Both the position numbers and the translations under genes were made by a program. From contig NC_035441.2 in NCBI RefSeq assembly GCF_002127325.2, positions 150,320,124-150,384,123 on the forward strand: 64,000 bases of DNA, written 5' to 3'. The stretch is from Helianthus annuus. Its lineage: Eukaryota; Streptophyta; Magnoliopsida; Asterales; Asteraceae. The notes under the pieces were generated by a model. It was given only the letters and a program-made list of their open reading frames with translations. It was not told the origin of the DNA and did no database searches. Every line of letters begins with the position of its first letter. Position 1 is the first letter of the stretch. Shown in pieces: positions 47,655 through 57,625 of this stretch.

Positions 47655-48658
47655 GGCCGTGGGGTATGGGGCGGGAGTTTTGGCGTGGGTTGGGGTAAAA
47701 TGCCCAAGTCACCACCCCGGGTGGGCTTGGGTTGTGGCGTGGCCCCTTGGGGCTTGGCTTTCAAGCCGGGCGTGGGGCGGTTTGGCCAAGCTAGCTGGCG
47801 GACTATCATTTGCTCACCTCGCCACGTCAGGCGGGTGTTTAAAATTTTGAAATTTAAAATTCAAAATGGTCCCCCCCATCCCCCCATCTTCTATAACCGC
47901 CACCCGGGTCACCCAAAGGCCCTATATATTGCAACCCCAACCCCACTGGTCCCCCATCCCACGAACCAAACACCCCACCGGCTACACCCGCTGTCTTGAA
48001 CCCGCTACCCCGCTGGTCCCCCCATCCCACGAACCCAAGAAGAAATGGCATCCTGGACCCATCAAGAAGAAATGACACTCGTAACAAGCGTCGTCGACGC
48101 TATGAAGGGGAGGCCACCAGGCCAAACAAAATATTGGGCGGAAGCATTTGCGGCCTACCGACAAAACGTCGGTAACGACCGCCACAACCTCAACGCGTGC
48201 CAACATAAATGGCGCGAGCTACGGCCCAAGCTCGAGCGTTTCAAGGCTTACTACGATGCGGTTCCCGGTGGCGAGTTAAGCCACGAGGACCGGGTGGCGG
48301 TGGCGAACATAGAGTTTCGAGGCAAGGAAAACAAGGCGTTCGACAAGATCGACCTTTTTGAAATTTTTTTAACGCTCTAGGTTTTTTTATTTTGTAATTA
48401 TTAGAAATTATGTAATTTTTAGGATTATGTAATTTTTAAAATTTTAATGAAGTTGTAAGTTTTTTTATAAATGTTGTGTGATTTTTTATAAATTTTTTGT
48501 ATTTTTTAAAAAAAAACAATTTATGCCACGCGGTTCACCCAACCCACACCCCGCCATACCCCGCGGACACGTAACCCGGTAGTGGGCTGGCTCCGCGGAC
48601 ACGTGTCACCAAATGCCCAACCCAAGCCCCAACTCCCACCCCATCATACCCCACGGCC
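47655..48658 (+). mobile_element. PIF/Harbinger deletion derivative, 1004 bp
   Basis: Ends GGCCGTGGGGTATGGGGCGG and the near complement CATCATACCCCACGGCC, with the exact duplication TTA at 47,652-47,654 and 48,659-48,661. It keeps a Myb/SANT-like ORF (48,045-48,380) but no DDE transposase ORF. GC content is well above the surroundings. Confidence 0.85.
48045..48380 (+). CDS. Myb/SANT-like Harbinger ORF1 protein, 111 aa
   Basis: Starts MASWTHQEEMTLVTSVVDAM and contains the trihelix-like signature W..AF..Y near residues 31-38 and CQHKWRELRPKLERFKAYYD at 52-71, followed by an acidic, Asp- and Lys-rich end. In PIF/Harbinger elements the second protein is a Myb/SANT-like DNA-binding factor that brings the transposase to the ends and the nucleus. 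The usual protein is longer and the SANT domain N-terminal, so this one is a short or truncated form. ATG at 48,045 begins the only methionine-led frame; the stop is TAG. It lies antisense within intron 3 of gene 2. Related plant copies are often misnamed by transitive annotation. Whether it is expressed cannot be told. Confidence 0.65.
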   Translation: MASWTHQEEMTLVTSVVDAMKGRPPGQTKYWAEAFAAYRQNVGNDRHNLNACQHKWRELRPKLERFKAYYDAVPGGELSHEDRVAVANIEFRGKENKAFDKIDLFEIFLTL

Positions 48659-48759
48659 TTACTGTGGATACTCTGAGTAGGCATGAGAAAGAAATAAGTT
48701 GGACAGGTGCCATGTCAGTCATTTTTTCTCCCCAAATTGTGGATGCTCTAAAGAATCTC

Positions 48760-49334
48760 TAAAACACAAAAGAAAATTTCATTTTGTCTAAGAAAATTAA
48801 CAAAATAAACTTAATTGTTTGTAATTACGAAAATAGACGTTTGACTTTTTTCTTTTTATGTTCAAATTACACTCGATTAAAATCTTCAGTGCGAATCTTC
48901 TAGCTAGTCGCTTTAATTTTTTTCTTTTTAATTTATGGGTATCTGGTGCAACAATGAATCTGATGCGCTAAAATGATATAACCAGCCGCACCATTTCAAA
49001 TCTGCTACGCCAAGCTGAAAGCCGCGGGGCTAAAAAAAACACTTGTGGCTCTTGCTTGTAGTGGCGATGTTTGATATTTCCGATTGAGGGCGGAAGTCAC
49101 CGGACCTAAAAATTTCTATAAAACCAGGGGTCGAAAACGTATATACCCAAAAATTTCTATACGAACCACTACTGAGCGAAAAGTTCGGGGGGTTGGCCGC
49201 CCCCTCCCGCCTCTTAAAAGCTTCGTTCATGCTTGTTTGATCAGTAATATATAAAAATTCAAAGCTATTTTGTTAATTTTCTCGGTAAAAATAGATATGT
49301 TTGTGATTTTCCAATGACCAAAATTGGGAGGTTT

Positions 49335-49338
<4 letters not shown>
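48760..49338. other. Intron 3 of gene 2, 5' part, nothing recognised
   Basis: AT-rich sequence without a repeat boundary or ORF of interest. Confidence 0.35.

Positions 49339-49380
<42 letters not shown>
49339..49380. repeat. Poly(A) tract of about 42 bp next to exon 3 donor
   Basis: An uninterrupted A run on the plus strand, i.e. poly(T) starting about five bases after the GT donor of gene 2 exon 3. It could be a retroposon tail or slippage; the T-rich intron start may affect splicing. Confidence 0.9.
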
Positions 49381-49381
<1 letters not shown>

Positions 49382-50577
49382 AGACCTGAAATGAGCTAAA
49401 GATCACAGGTTGCATTTTCTGTATGTCAAAAGTAGGGATGACAACGTTGGTCAACGTCTGATTCAACTTTGTTGTTCCTAGTAAGCTCTTCACTAGGTTT
49501 TGAAGGTACTTCCCGTTGTACTTTGGGCCTAGCAGCGCCTTGAACAGCCCTATAATCCAAGCAAATGGCCCCCTAAATTTGCTCAAGAAAACATAAACAA
49601 TCATGAATGAAATATAAAGTATTCAGCATGATGGTGATTAATGAAGATCTTGGAGTTCATATTTCATCTTTACCTTCTTTGTGGGAAAATTTTGGGAGTG
49701 TTTTCAAGATAAAATGGAACGATGTCTTTTGCAGCATACAAAGGTCTGTCATTTTTGTCCGGAGCCGTTAGCATTGCTGTCACTAGACCACCGGTGCTTG
49801 TTCCTGCAATCACATCGAAATAATCTGCTAGCCTCGCTTCCTCGCCATCTAACTCCTGCGGACATATATATGTGTGTGTTTATGTTCTCATCATTTTAAT
49901 ATTATCGGCGCATGTATCACAAATGGTCTTGTAAAAGTGATCTAGCAACGTACCCTTGAATTTTTTTTATTACCTATAGCAGGTGGTGTAGGAACAAGAT
50001 TGGCAAGAGGGTTTTTTTTTTTTTTTGAAACTTCTTGTACTTCAAGGTAGTTCACTACCCATGGATGGCAAGCGAATTCCATAGAGTTTATTGAAAAAAA
50101 AATGATTAATTAGTTCGGTGAAAAATTTATTAGATCGAATTCGCTTACATAAGTAACAAACTGTCTAGAAGTATAAAAAATTTAAAAAAAAAACACACCA
50201 AGATCAAAGTACGTACGAGTCAGTCACGTATCTAAAACAACCTACTTTCAAAAAAAATCAGCAACCCTTCGAGTCACTTGTTCAAGTGGCATTAGCTAGG
50301 TCCCAAGCAATTTTTTTCAATGTATGTATGTATTCAGAAATTCATGCATGCATTTGAGAATCGTACCTGAAGCTGTGACTCAAGGTACTCAAGAATGACA
50401 CCAGGAATGACACCTCTGATGCCTCCACCGTCTATGCTAAGAACGGTTATGCGCTTTCCGGTATTAGGTGGTCGGGTTCCTACATGGTTTGTTTTTGGCC
50501 TTTCGCTGGTCATCGAAATTATAGAGTCTTGACCTAAGTTGAAGTGATGTGCTTTTAGTATTAAGGTGACTGAGTTG

Positions 50578-50587
50578 CTTTATATGA
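50578..50587 (-). promoter_or_regulatory. TATA box of patatin-like gene 2
   Basis: CATATAAAGC on the minus strand about 66 bp upstream of the ATG at 50,513, placed like the one in gene 1. The promoter core has outlived the damage in exon 4. Confidence 0.5.
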
Positions 50588-51195
50588 GGGTTGTACACCA
50601 CAATCGAATAAGACATACCGGCCGTAAGCAATGTATATAAATAAATAAATAAATTGTCTAGTAATATATTTTAGGTTAAGCATACTTTCAATCTTAATAT
50701 CTTATTCTATTCCTTTTACAACTGCAATATGATGTAGGGAGACCAGATGCCGGTTGTCACATGAATTATATAACATATGGTATAATTTAAACCTCTTAAA
50801 ACTTTGAGTTAAGTTTGATTTTCTAATGTTCGTCCATTTTAAGTAATCGAGTATCAACCTTGTTTTATTTAACACATCATTGATTTTCTAATGTTTGTCT
50901 ATTTTAAGTAATCGAGTACCAACCTTATTTTATTTAACATATTCTTCTAAAATACTAACTTTGTTCTTCTAAAATACTAACTTTGTTTTATCATCGTATA
51001 TGTTAAAAAACGGACTTAGTACTCAAATAGTTAAAATGAACTATATCTTGACGGGTACCAACCTTGTTTTTTTATCATATCATAATCTGTGGTTAATTTC
51101 AAAAGGTTAACCTTCTTCTCCTAAAATACTAACTTTGTTTTATTATGGTGTATAGTTAAAAAAACGGAGTTAGTACTCAAATGTTTAAAATGAAC
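50588..51195. repeat. Short direct duplications upstream of gene 2
   Basis: TTGATTTTCTAATGTT with the following CATTTTAAGTAATCGAGTA-like block is repeated at about 50,815 and 50,881 (period about 65 bp). AAATACTAACTTTGTT and GGACTTAGTACTCAAAT blocks recur between 50,950 and 51,195. No gene. Confidence 0.5.
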
Positions 51196-51198
51196 TAA

Positions 51199-51942
51199 GG
51201 GTGTGTTTGGTTCGCTGGAATTCAGTGATATTAGAATTAATCTGAATTCTAACTCTTAAAGTGTTTAGTTTACATAATTTGTTGGAATTGGAATCTTAAT
51301 TCCAAATTTCCAATCTTCAAGTGTTTAGTTGACAAAAGCATAGGAATTGGGCATAAATTCCTTTAACTAAAGGAATTCAAAATTCTTTCTACATATGAGG
51401 GAATTCAAGTAAACTCCTTGGAATTTTCGATCAGTTGACGTCGTCGCATCTGCCACCCCATCACCATCATCATGCCCGACCTCTGAGTCACTTTCTTGAC
51501 CCGACCCGCACCGTTTCAACACGCACAATTTCCACCCGAACCATTTCGACGCGCACCGTTTCAACGTGCAGCATTTCGACCTGTACCGTTGTGACGCGCA
51601 CAGTTTCAAACCGTACCATTGCGACAAGCACCGTTTCGACCCAAACCATTTTGATCTGAATCGTTTTAACGTGCACCGTTTCGACCTGTATCGTTTTTTA
51701 CCTGAACCGTTTTGACGCACAATGTTTTGACAAAAACCGTTTCGGCCTGCGCCGTCTTAATTTGAACCAAGGGTTGTGGGGTCAGGGTGACAGATCCCAA
51801 ATTATTTAACAACTAAACACATCAAAATTGGAATTGAGATTGGGGAATTCCAACAATTTCCAATTCTTATTGGAATGTTTAAATTCCAAATCAGTTAATC
51901 CAAATTCCAATTCATATACAAATTCGTGAACCAAACACACCA
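51199..51942. mobile_element. Tourist-like (PIF/Harbinger) MITE, 744 bp
   Basis: Ends GGGTGTGTTTGGTTCG and CGTGAACCAAACACACCA, the classic Tourist terminus, with the TAA duplication at 51,196-51,198 and 51,943-51,945. The subterminal parts contain GGAATT/AATTCC-rich inverted repeats. The centre is taken up by a 15-bp minisatellite. Confidence 0.85.
51510..51767. repeat. 15-bp minisatellite inside Tourist MITE
   Basis: About 17 units with consensus ACCGTTTCGACNCGC. One unit is 16 bp; the rest hold the 15-bp period with substitutions. As the period is a multiple of three, both strands give open frames of repeating five-residue units (such as TVSTR), which explains the ORFs at 51,435-51,659, 51,488-51,676 and 51,367-51,720. 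Not considered genes. Confidence 0.9.
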
Positions 51943-52303
51943 TAATATTATGAACGCAAAAAGGAATTTAACTTTTAAAATTTAAAGGCTTATTGGATTT
52001 TATCACCCCCAGCTATTGGCCATTGGTCATTGCTACCCCCAACTTAACACTTAGTCTGTTCTGGCACCACTATGTTAACCGGGCACAGTTAGGGTTTTTG
52101 CCTACATGTTACCCCTTTTCCAACGTGACTATTATGACGTGTCATATGCTCCTTTCTCAACACTTTAAAAGCTTGGTAAAGTGTAGAACAAAACCCTAAT
52201 CTTCATCAACGTGCCCTCAGGGTCGAATCGAGACCAATTCAAGCCCTAATTTCCTCCATATTCATTCATTAATCTGAAATACACACCCTAAGCTCGAATC
52301 AAC

Positions 52304-52770
52304 ATGAGTTCCTCTTCCAATTCTTCATGTAGTGTAAATAGAAAATATAAAATATTCAAGGTCGATTTGGAGGGAAACTTGTATTGTCATCATGAAATGG
52401 TGATGAATTTTATAGTTGCTCATAATGGCCTGTAAGTTCTTTCCTTATGGATCGAACATATTTTTTTGGTTGAAAATCTGAAGTGGTAATCTTTGTGTGT
52501 AGATATCCGACTGCAAGTTCTGTATGTGGAAACAAGATTTTGACAAATTGTTCATAGCTCTTTCAAATGCCAGTTCAAGTGCAATGATAACAAATCATGT
52601 AAGTTACCAAGAGTTAAAGAATGAGAATTTGCAATTGCAGAACATGTTACTAATAGAAAAGAACAAGAATCTGGATGGACAAATATGTGCCAAAGAGTCC
52701 ATGTGGAAGCGGCCATTTGTGTTTACTTTTTTATTTATCATTGCCCTATGTTTGTACTTGTTGAAGTAGT
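52304..52770 (+). pseudogene. GRF zinc-finger-like protein remnant in MULE
   Basis: Exon-like piece 1 (52,304-52,438) starts MSSSSNSSCSVNRKYK and runs to a GTAAG donor. Piece 2 from about 52,503 reads DCKFCMWKQDFDKLF, then a Leu/Asn/Lys-rich helix (YQELKNENLQLQNMLLIEKN), then a hydrophobic tail PFVFTFLFIIALCLYLLK before TAG. That order of zinc-binding remnant, coiled coil and C-terminal membrane anchor is what small plant GRF zinc-finger proteins show, many carried by transposons. The joining frame between the pieces does not match the obvious splice (phase differs), and the Cys-x-Cys and NPGRRF part of the domain is missing. Probably decayed. Confidence 0.5.
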
Positions 52771-53307
52771 TATTGTATTTGGTTGTATACTATTGAACTT
52801 ATGAATGAAATTCCACAATTCCCATATGTGTTATAGCTGCACCATACTTGGTAAATGTGATAATAACCATTGCAAATGACCAAAATAACCATAAGAGTCT
52901 ATGAGTGGTAACTTACCAAATGACAAAGTGACCACAATTCCCATTTATGTTAATGTTGTCCCTTAGTGACCATAACGCACTGCACTGGCAATGACAAAAT
53001 GACAAAGTAACCACAACAGCCATTCCAAATGACCAAAATAACCAAAAGAGTCTATAAGAGGTAACTGCATTATAGTGACCAAATCATAAAGTGACCATAA
53101 TCCACTGCACAAAGTAACCATTTGCAAACAATAAGGCAGTGACTATAACCATACTACACTGTAGTCACCATAAACATAATGTAGTGTTGTTACCAAGCTT
53201 CTATTTCCAAACAACCATAGTGCAGCTAAGAAACAATGCAATGTTATACAAAAGAGGCAATACATAATATCAGTTGACCTAGCTGACTTTTTGGATTGGG
53301 CTTTTGG

Positions 53308-53679
53308 TTACTGGGTATCTGGTTCAGTAGGCTTGAAACTGGAGTGGGCTTCAGGTATACTTATTGGACCTTGTTGCATAAGTACTTCAAAAAATGGTTC
53401 AAACCAGCCAAGAACCTTCATAGACAAGTCCAACACATCTTTATCATTAAGAAAGTGCCTAAGTTCTCCATCATCCGCATCCAAACCATACATATGAATG
53501 TCCCTTGAACTGTAAAAACCCGAATCCATTGCATAATCGTCTAGTTCAAAGTAGGAAATATAGTCAACATCTATTCTAACCAACTTTGATTCACCTCCGA
53601 CGTACTTAGGTTGACGAAACCCTACTTCAATAATATCACCATACCAATGCATGACTTCCATTGCTTCCACCATATTCAA
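53308..53679 (-). pseudogene. MULE transposase N-terminal (PB1-like) fragment, 123 aa
   Basis: The frame starts MNMVEAMEVMHWYGDIIEVG and contains KYVGGESKLVRIDVDYISYFELDD, cited by position (residues 26-49), then SGFYSSRDIHMYGLD, and DKDVLDLSMKVL. This fits the PB1-like N-terminal domain seen ahead of MuDR-type transposases in plants, where the domain ends with a FVEVY-like strand (here FEPFFEVLMQQ). The zinc-finger, DDE and SWIM parts are missing; the frame ends soon after. Its start lies just inside the right terminal repeat, as in mudrA-like genes. Confidence 0.6.
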
Positions 53680-54359
53680 TCAATGTATAAAATCAAAATG
53701 TTGCTAACCCTATGCTAAATCATACCTTGAAAACGAAATATTAAGGCTTGAATCTCGTCTTCATCTTTGATAATCCTCTGAGCTTTCGAATTAGGGCATG
53801 AGTTTCAGTTTGGAATGATGGAAATGTAAGTTCAAACAAAGGCTCACACCCAAGTTTTTATATTAGATCATGTGCAACGTAATTGCCACGTTATATGTCC
53901 ACGTAGGAATGGGGGTGACACGTGGGCAAAAAACCTAATTGAGTTAGTGCTCAGTTAACAGAGTTGTGCCAGAACAAATTAAGTGTTAAGTTGGGGGTGT
54001 CGGGTATCAAAATGTTAGTTGGGGGTGGCAGCGGCCAATAGCCAATAGTTGAGGGTGATAAAATCTAATAACCCAAATTTAAATAAGGAAGAAAGGGACG
54101 TGTTAGGGTGGTAGTCGAGCGAGAAAGGATAGGCGACGGGTTCTCCTTTGTTTTGTTATTTTTTAATTTGCTAAAAATATATTATAAATGCAAAGTTTTT
54201 TTAATTTAACTTTGATGATAAATATATTAAAAATACCAAGTTTTTTTTTGACTTGTCACGTTGTGATCATACGGTCACATGAATGACATATATGCCATAT
54301 CATCACATCATTAATGCAACTTAATGTATCGTTACAAATGAGATATTAGGCGTTTATAA

Positions 54360-55552
54360 AAATAAGAGCAAAATACCCGGATAGTCCCTGTGGTTTTGTA
54401 AAGTAACATCTGTAGTCCCCAACTTTTGGAAATTACACTAGTGCTCTTGTGGTTTACTTTTTGTTACTCGAATGGTCCCTGGAGTGGATGTCTGTCAGTG
54501 TTCACCATTAACTCCATATGAAATTACTTATTTACCTCTCTTTAAAAAAAATAAAAATACGAATATTATACACACTCATATTATTATATTGAAAGTGTTG
54601 GGCCACTTTTGTTTAAACACTAAACAACCTACCCCACCCCACCCACCCCACCTACCCACTCACTCCATCTTCTCCACCCCACCAACAACATCGACATTTC
54701 TAAACCCCTAACATCACTGCTGAGATCTGAGTTCAAGGCTTCTAAGGCTTTAAACGCAAAACAAGAACCATCAAAACCTGTTTCCACTCAATTTCAGTAC
54801 CTTAAACACGAACTCTGAACACTTTAACCAGATTCTGACTAACCTGCAACTTCCGGTGATGATCTTTGCCCCCTAAAACCACCACCCGACCACCATACAC
54901 CTCTCCCTCACCCTCTGATGCTTGACCAACCCCATCAGCAGCTGGGATACAACAACACCTCCCCCATACCCATTTCCGATCTTCAATTTGATTCATCCAA
55001 TGCCGAAATCGTATGTATCTCACTTCAGTTGCATTTTTTCTTCATATATTGTTGATTTATTTGACTCGATTACACTCGTGTTGCATCATTTCTTCGCTTA
55101 TTGATGATTTATCTAACCTAGTTTACACTCGATTACACTCGTGTTGTTGCATCGATTCTTCGTTTACCACCGGTGAGTTGGTGGTTATTACCGGCAGTTG
55201 TTGGATCGTTGATGGTTCAGAAGCTGTGTTCAAGGGTTTTGATGGGTGGTGTTTGGATACATGATGGACTTAATGTGCTGGATAAAGGGATCTGGGATGG
55301 AGGAGGGAGTTCCAGTGGCGAAGATGTTTATGTTGGTGGAGTTGCAGGTGGCGGCGGCTGGTGGTAAGTGGTGGAGGCAAATGGTGGTGAGTGAGTGTGT
55401 GTGAGAGAGAGAGAGACATACAAGGGCTTGGTGAATAAGAAGGTTGGTGGGTCCCACCTTTAATTTTAGTATATCTATTTGAGTGTTTTAATTTAATACT
55501 AAGGGGATGTTGGTCATTTTACGTGGAGTTAACGGAGAAAACTAACGGACAT
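54360..55552. mobile_element. MULE-like element, right end displaced by Athila insertion
   Basis: The left part (54,366-54,540: TAGTCCCTGTGGTTTTG, GGTCCCTGGAGTGGATGT, CATTAACTCCATATGAAATTAC) is an inverted match to the last part (55,500-55,552: GGTCATTTTACGTGGAGTTAACGG, by position). The right terminus is cut off at 55,552 by the LTR that follows, so it should reappear beyond that element. The interior (54,600-55,450) is GC-richer, with CCACC and GGTGG tracts and open frames, possibly captured gene sequence, but no product is recognised. Confidence 0.6.
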
Positions 55553-57273
55553 TGATGTGCACAAAATGCAACATATAAATTACATCAATTGTGGCATAAA
55601 ACTAACCCTTTTTTAGTACTAACGTTGGAAAATGTGTGTTTTTGTCTTCCTTTTGTATTTTCAGGATTAAATGAGCTCAAATGAACAAAAGAAGCAAAAA
55701 GGCAGCTAAATCTAACATAAATACAAGAAAAGGAATAAACGTGGCATGCCCGACCCCCCCGACAGCATCTTCCCAAGCAAAAACAAGAGAACAGAAGGAT
55801 GAACACTCCCCGTGCTCAGTGAGCACGGGGGCGTGCCCAAGTGTCTGCAGAAAAATCAAAGTTGTAGAAGCTTCTATCACCCACCACGGGGGTGTGCCCA
55901 GCGGACACGGGGCCGTGGTCAACTCTAAGATTCGCAGAATCTGAGTAAATCTTGATAGTACAGATACGCTTCTGCACACGGGGTCGTGCCCAGCGGACAC
56001 GGGGGTGTGGTCAACTAATGCAGACAAACTGCAATTAATGAAGAAAGAGAAGGAGGATGGACACGGGGCCGTGCCCGAGCTGCTGTTCAGGCTATAAATA
56101 GGGGTGCTTGGCTTATTTGCAAACCATCCCTTGGCACACCACCTCTCTCACACTTCACCCACACTCCACCACCACCACAACACCATCATCCATCATCCAT
56201 CATAGTGTGTGTGAGTAGTCTCGGGATCCAAGATTGATCGTAAGAGTTCTTGACAATCAAAGGCCATGTTTGCCTAAGTCTCTTACATCACTTGGTGAAG
56301 ACAAACATTTAGTGTAATACTTTTTATTTTTAATCTTTTCGCACTTTTTATTTGGTTATGTATTAATGACTTTAATAACTAGTTTTATATGTTGAAGGTG
56401 ATTCTTCCTTATCATTTGTCTGTCGTGTCTTGGCATTATTTTACTGTCTATATAAAATAAAAGATTTTCACCATTCATATCTCCGCGGTCTATATGGAGA
56501 TATGTTGGCTACCTGGTCGGGGGTTAAGGGAATGGTTTGGTAAGAGTCTTGCCATTGTTCAGTGTATAGATCCTGCAAGGACCTGGGTCAAAATTAGTAG
56601 GACCTCCTTCAATACCCAATAGTATTGGATGGCGGGGGTCCAAACTCTTTGATCCCCTCATATGTAGACTACTATTAAAACTTTAACCCGGCTACTTAGG
56701 ACTGTATCCCTGCTGACTCAGACTACTTAACCGAGGGTAACGTCACCTTCAAAAGAGGGGCCTACCACATTATGCATTAATTATCTTTCAATAATCCGAC
56801 CCTTTATGATTGTATCCTTGCTGACTCAAACTACTGGGTTGAGGGTAACGTCACCTTCAAAAGAGGGGCCTACTACAGTAACTAAGATAATCTCTTAAAA
56901 AGTGCAAAAGTGCGGAAATAATCAAAGGTTACACTAAAGGCGAGTCGGATCCAAGTGATTCATCTTGTCTATCTGTTTTTATTTATTTTATTTTTATTTC
57001 CAGCATTTTAGTTTTTATTTTCTAGTTTAAAACCTTTTTCCTAAATTTTTGATTTGATTAGACGTTGAGGATAGACCGGTATTATAGGCTCTTGTGTCCT
57101 TGGATGACCTCGGTATCTTACCAACACTATAATACGCTCATGATGGGTGCACTTGCCCATATGTGTGCTTGGTGTTAGTAAATATCGTGTTTTATAAATT
57201 TAAAACTTGACTAAAGTGATTAAAAAGGGCTAAAAATATACATTAAAAACTATATAACACTTCACGCACATCA
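55553..57273 (+). repeat. 5' LTR of Athila-type element
   Basis: Starts TGATGTGC and ends GCACATCA, a complementary pair with TG...CA. TATAAATA at 56,093-56,100 is the likely promoter core. The stretch upstream of it (55,800-56,080) carries repeated CACGGGG-CGTG motifs. The 3' part contains two copies of a GAGGGTAACGTCACCTTCAA block (56,732 and 56,842, about 110 bp apart). Confidence 0.85.
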
Positions 57274-57279
57274 AGTTTT

Positions 57280-57297
57280 TGGCGCCGTTGCCGGGGA
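57280..57297 (+). promoter_or_regulatory. Primer-binding site, tRNA-Asp type
   Basis: TGGCGCCGTTGCCGGGGA six bases after the LTR end, the signature primer site of Athila-like elements. It pairs with the 3' end of tRNA-Asp to start minus-strand cDNA. Confidence 0.9.
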
Positions 57298-57625
57298 CAC
57301 AAGGATTTTAAGAAAGCTTAAAATCGACGGCCTAATCAGTTTTTCAAACCTTTTTCAAAACACACGCACATTTTTCTGCATTTTAGTTAGTTTTGCATTT
57401 ACAGTAGGTTGAACACGGGCCGTGCTCACTGAACACGGGGCCGTGCTGCATATTTTTCATAAAAACACCCAAATACAGAGTCTGAACACGCCCCCCGTGC
57501 TGCACAAAACCAGTTAAGAACACGGGCCGTGTCCACTGAACACGGGGCCGTGTCCAGCCTCTGTTTCCGTTTTTATTTTCGTTTTCCGGTCCCGAGACTC
57601 TGTTGTGGTCTGCTGAGTGATTCTT

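Larger units (their letters stand above)
47378..48748. mobile_element. MITE copy B of GAGCATCC family, split by a Harbinger element
   Basis: Starts GAGCATCCCCAATAAGG and ends AATTGTGGATGCTC. The outer bases TGA (47,375-47,377) and TAA (48,749-48,751) may be a decayed 3-bp duplication. The element is interrupted at 47,655-48,658; without that insertion it is about 370 bp. PIF/Harbinger-type by terminus and flank size. Confidence 0.6.
38396..50513 (-). pseudogene. Patatin-like lipid acyl hydrolase, gene 2 (exon 4 damaged)
   Basis: A tandem paralogue of gene 1. Exons: 50,367-50,513, 49,674-49,855, 49,386-49,572, 46,677-46,784 (remnant), 44,439-44,741, 38,565-38,740, 38,396-38,456 with TAA at 38,396-38,398. 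Exons 1, 2, 3 and 5 match gene 1 exactly in length. DGGGIRG is at 28-34, and GTSTGG with Ser69 and the exon 4 DGG are present. The defect is in exon 4: its first 39 nt, which in gene 1 code for [13 protein letters not shown], are replaced by unrelated AT-rich bases, and neither AG nearby restores the frame. Skipping exon 4 would stay in frame between exons 3 and 5 but lose the catalytic Asp. Introns reach 2.6, 1.9 and 5.7 kb, full of transposons. Exons 6 and 7 show the usual end (DELVKVGERLL, FAKELSDERKLRE). If transcribed, the product is probably inactive. Confidence 0.85.
51987..54074. mobile_element. MULE with two convergent gene remnants, 2088 bp
   Basis: Inverted ends GGCTTATTGGATTTTATCAC and GTGATAAAATCTAATAACCC continue for more than 100 bp (CCAACTTAACACTTA on the left, TAAGTGTTAAGTTGG on the right). 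The 9-bp duplication AAATTTAAA is exact at 51,978-51,986 and 54,075-54,083. It carries a plus-strand remnant from the left end (52,304-52,770) and a minus-strand remnant from the right end (53,308-53,679), tail to tail. Between them (52,800-53,280) is a degenerate array of ACCATAA and CAAAGTGACC-type repeats. Confidence 0.9.

Noticed and set aside
47426..48206. Several Ser/Pro/Gly-rich ORFs
   Set aside because: Low-complexity CT- and GC-rich MITE sequence on both strands; only 48,045-48,380 shows a domain.
51367..51720. Repetitive ORFs (TVSTR-like and RSKWFG-like)
   Set aside because: Produced by the 15-bp minisatellite, whose period is divisible by three.
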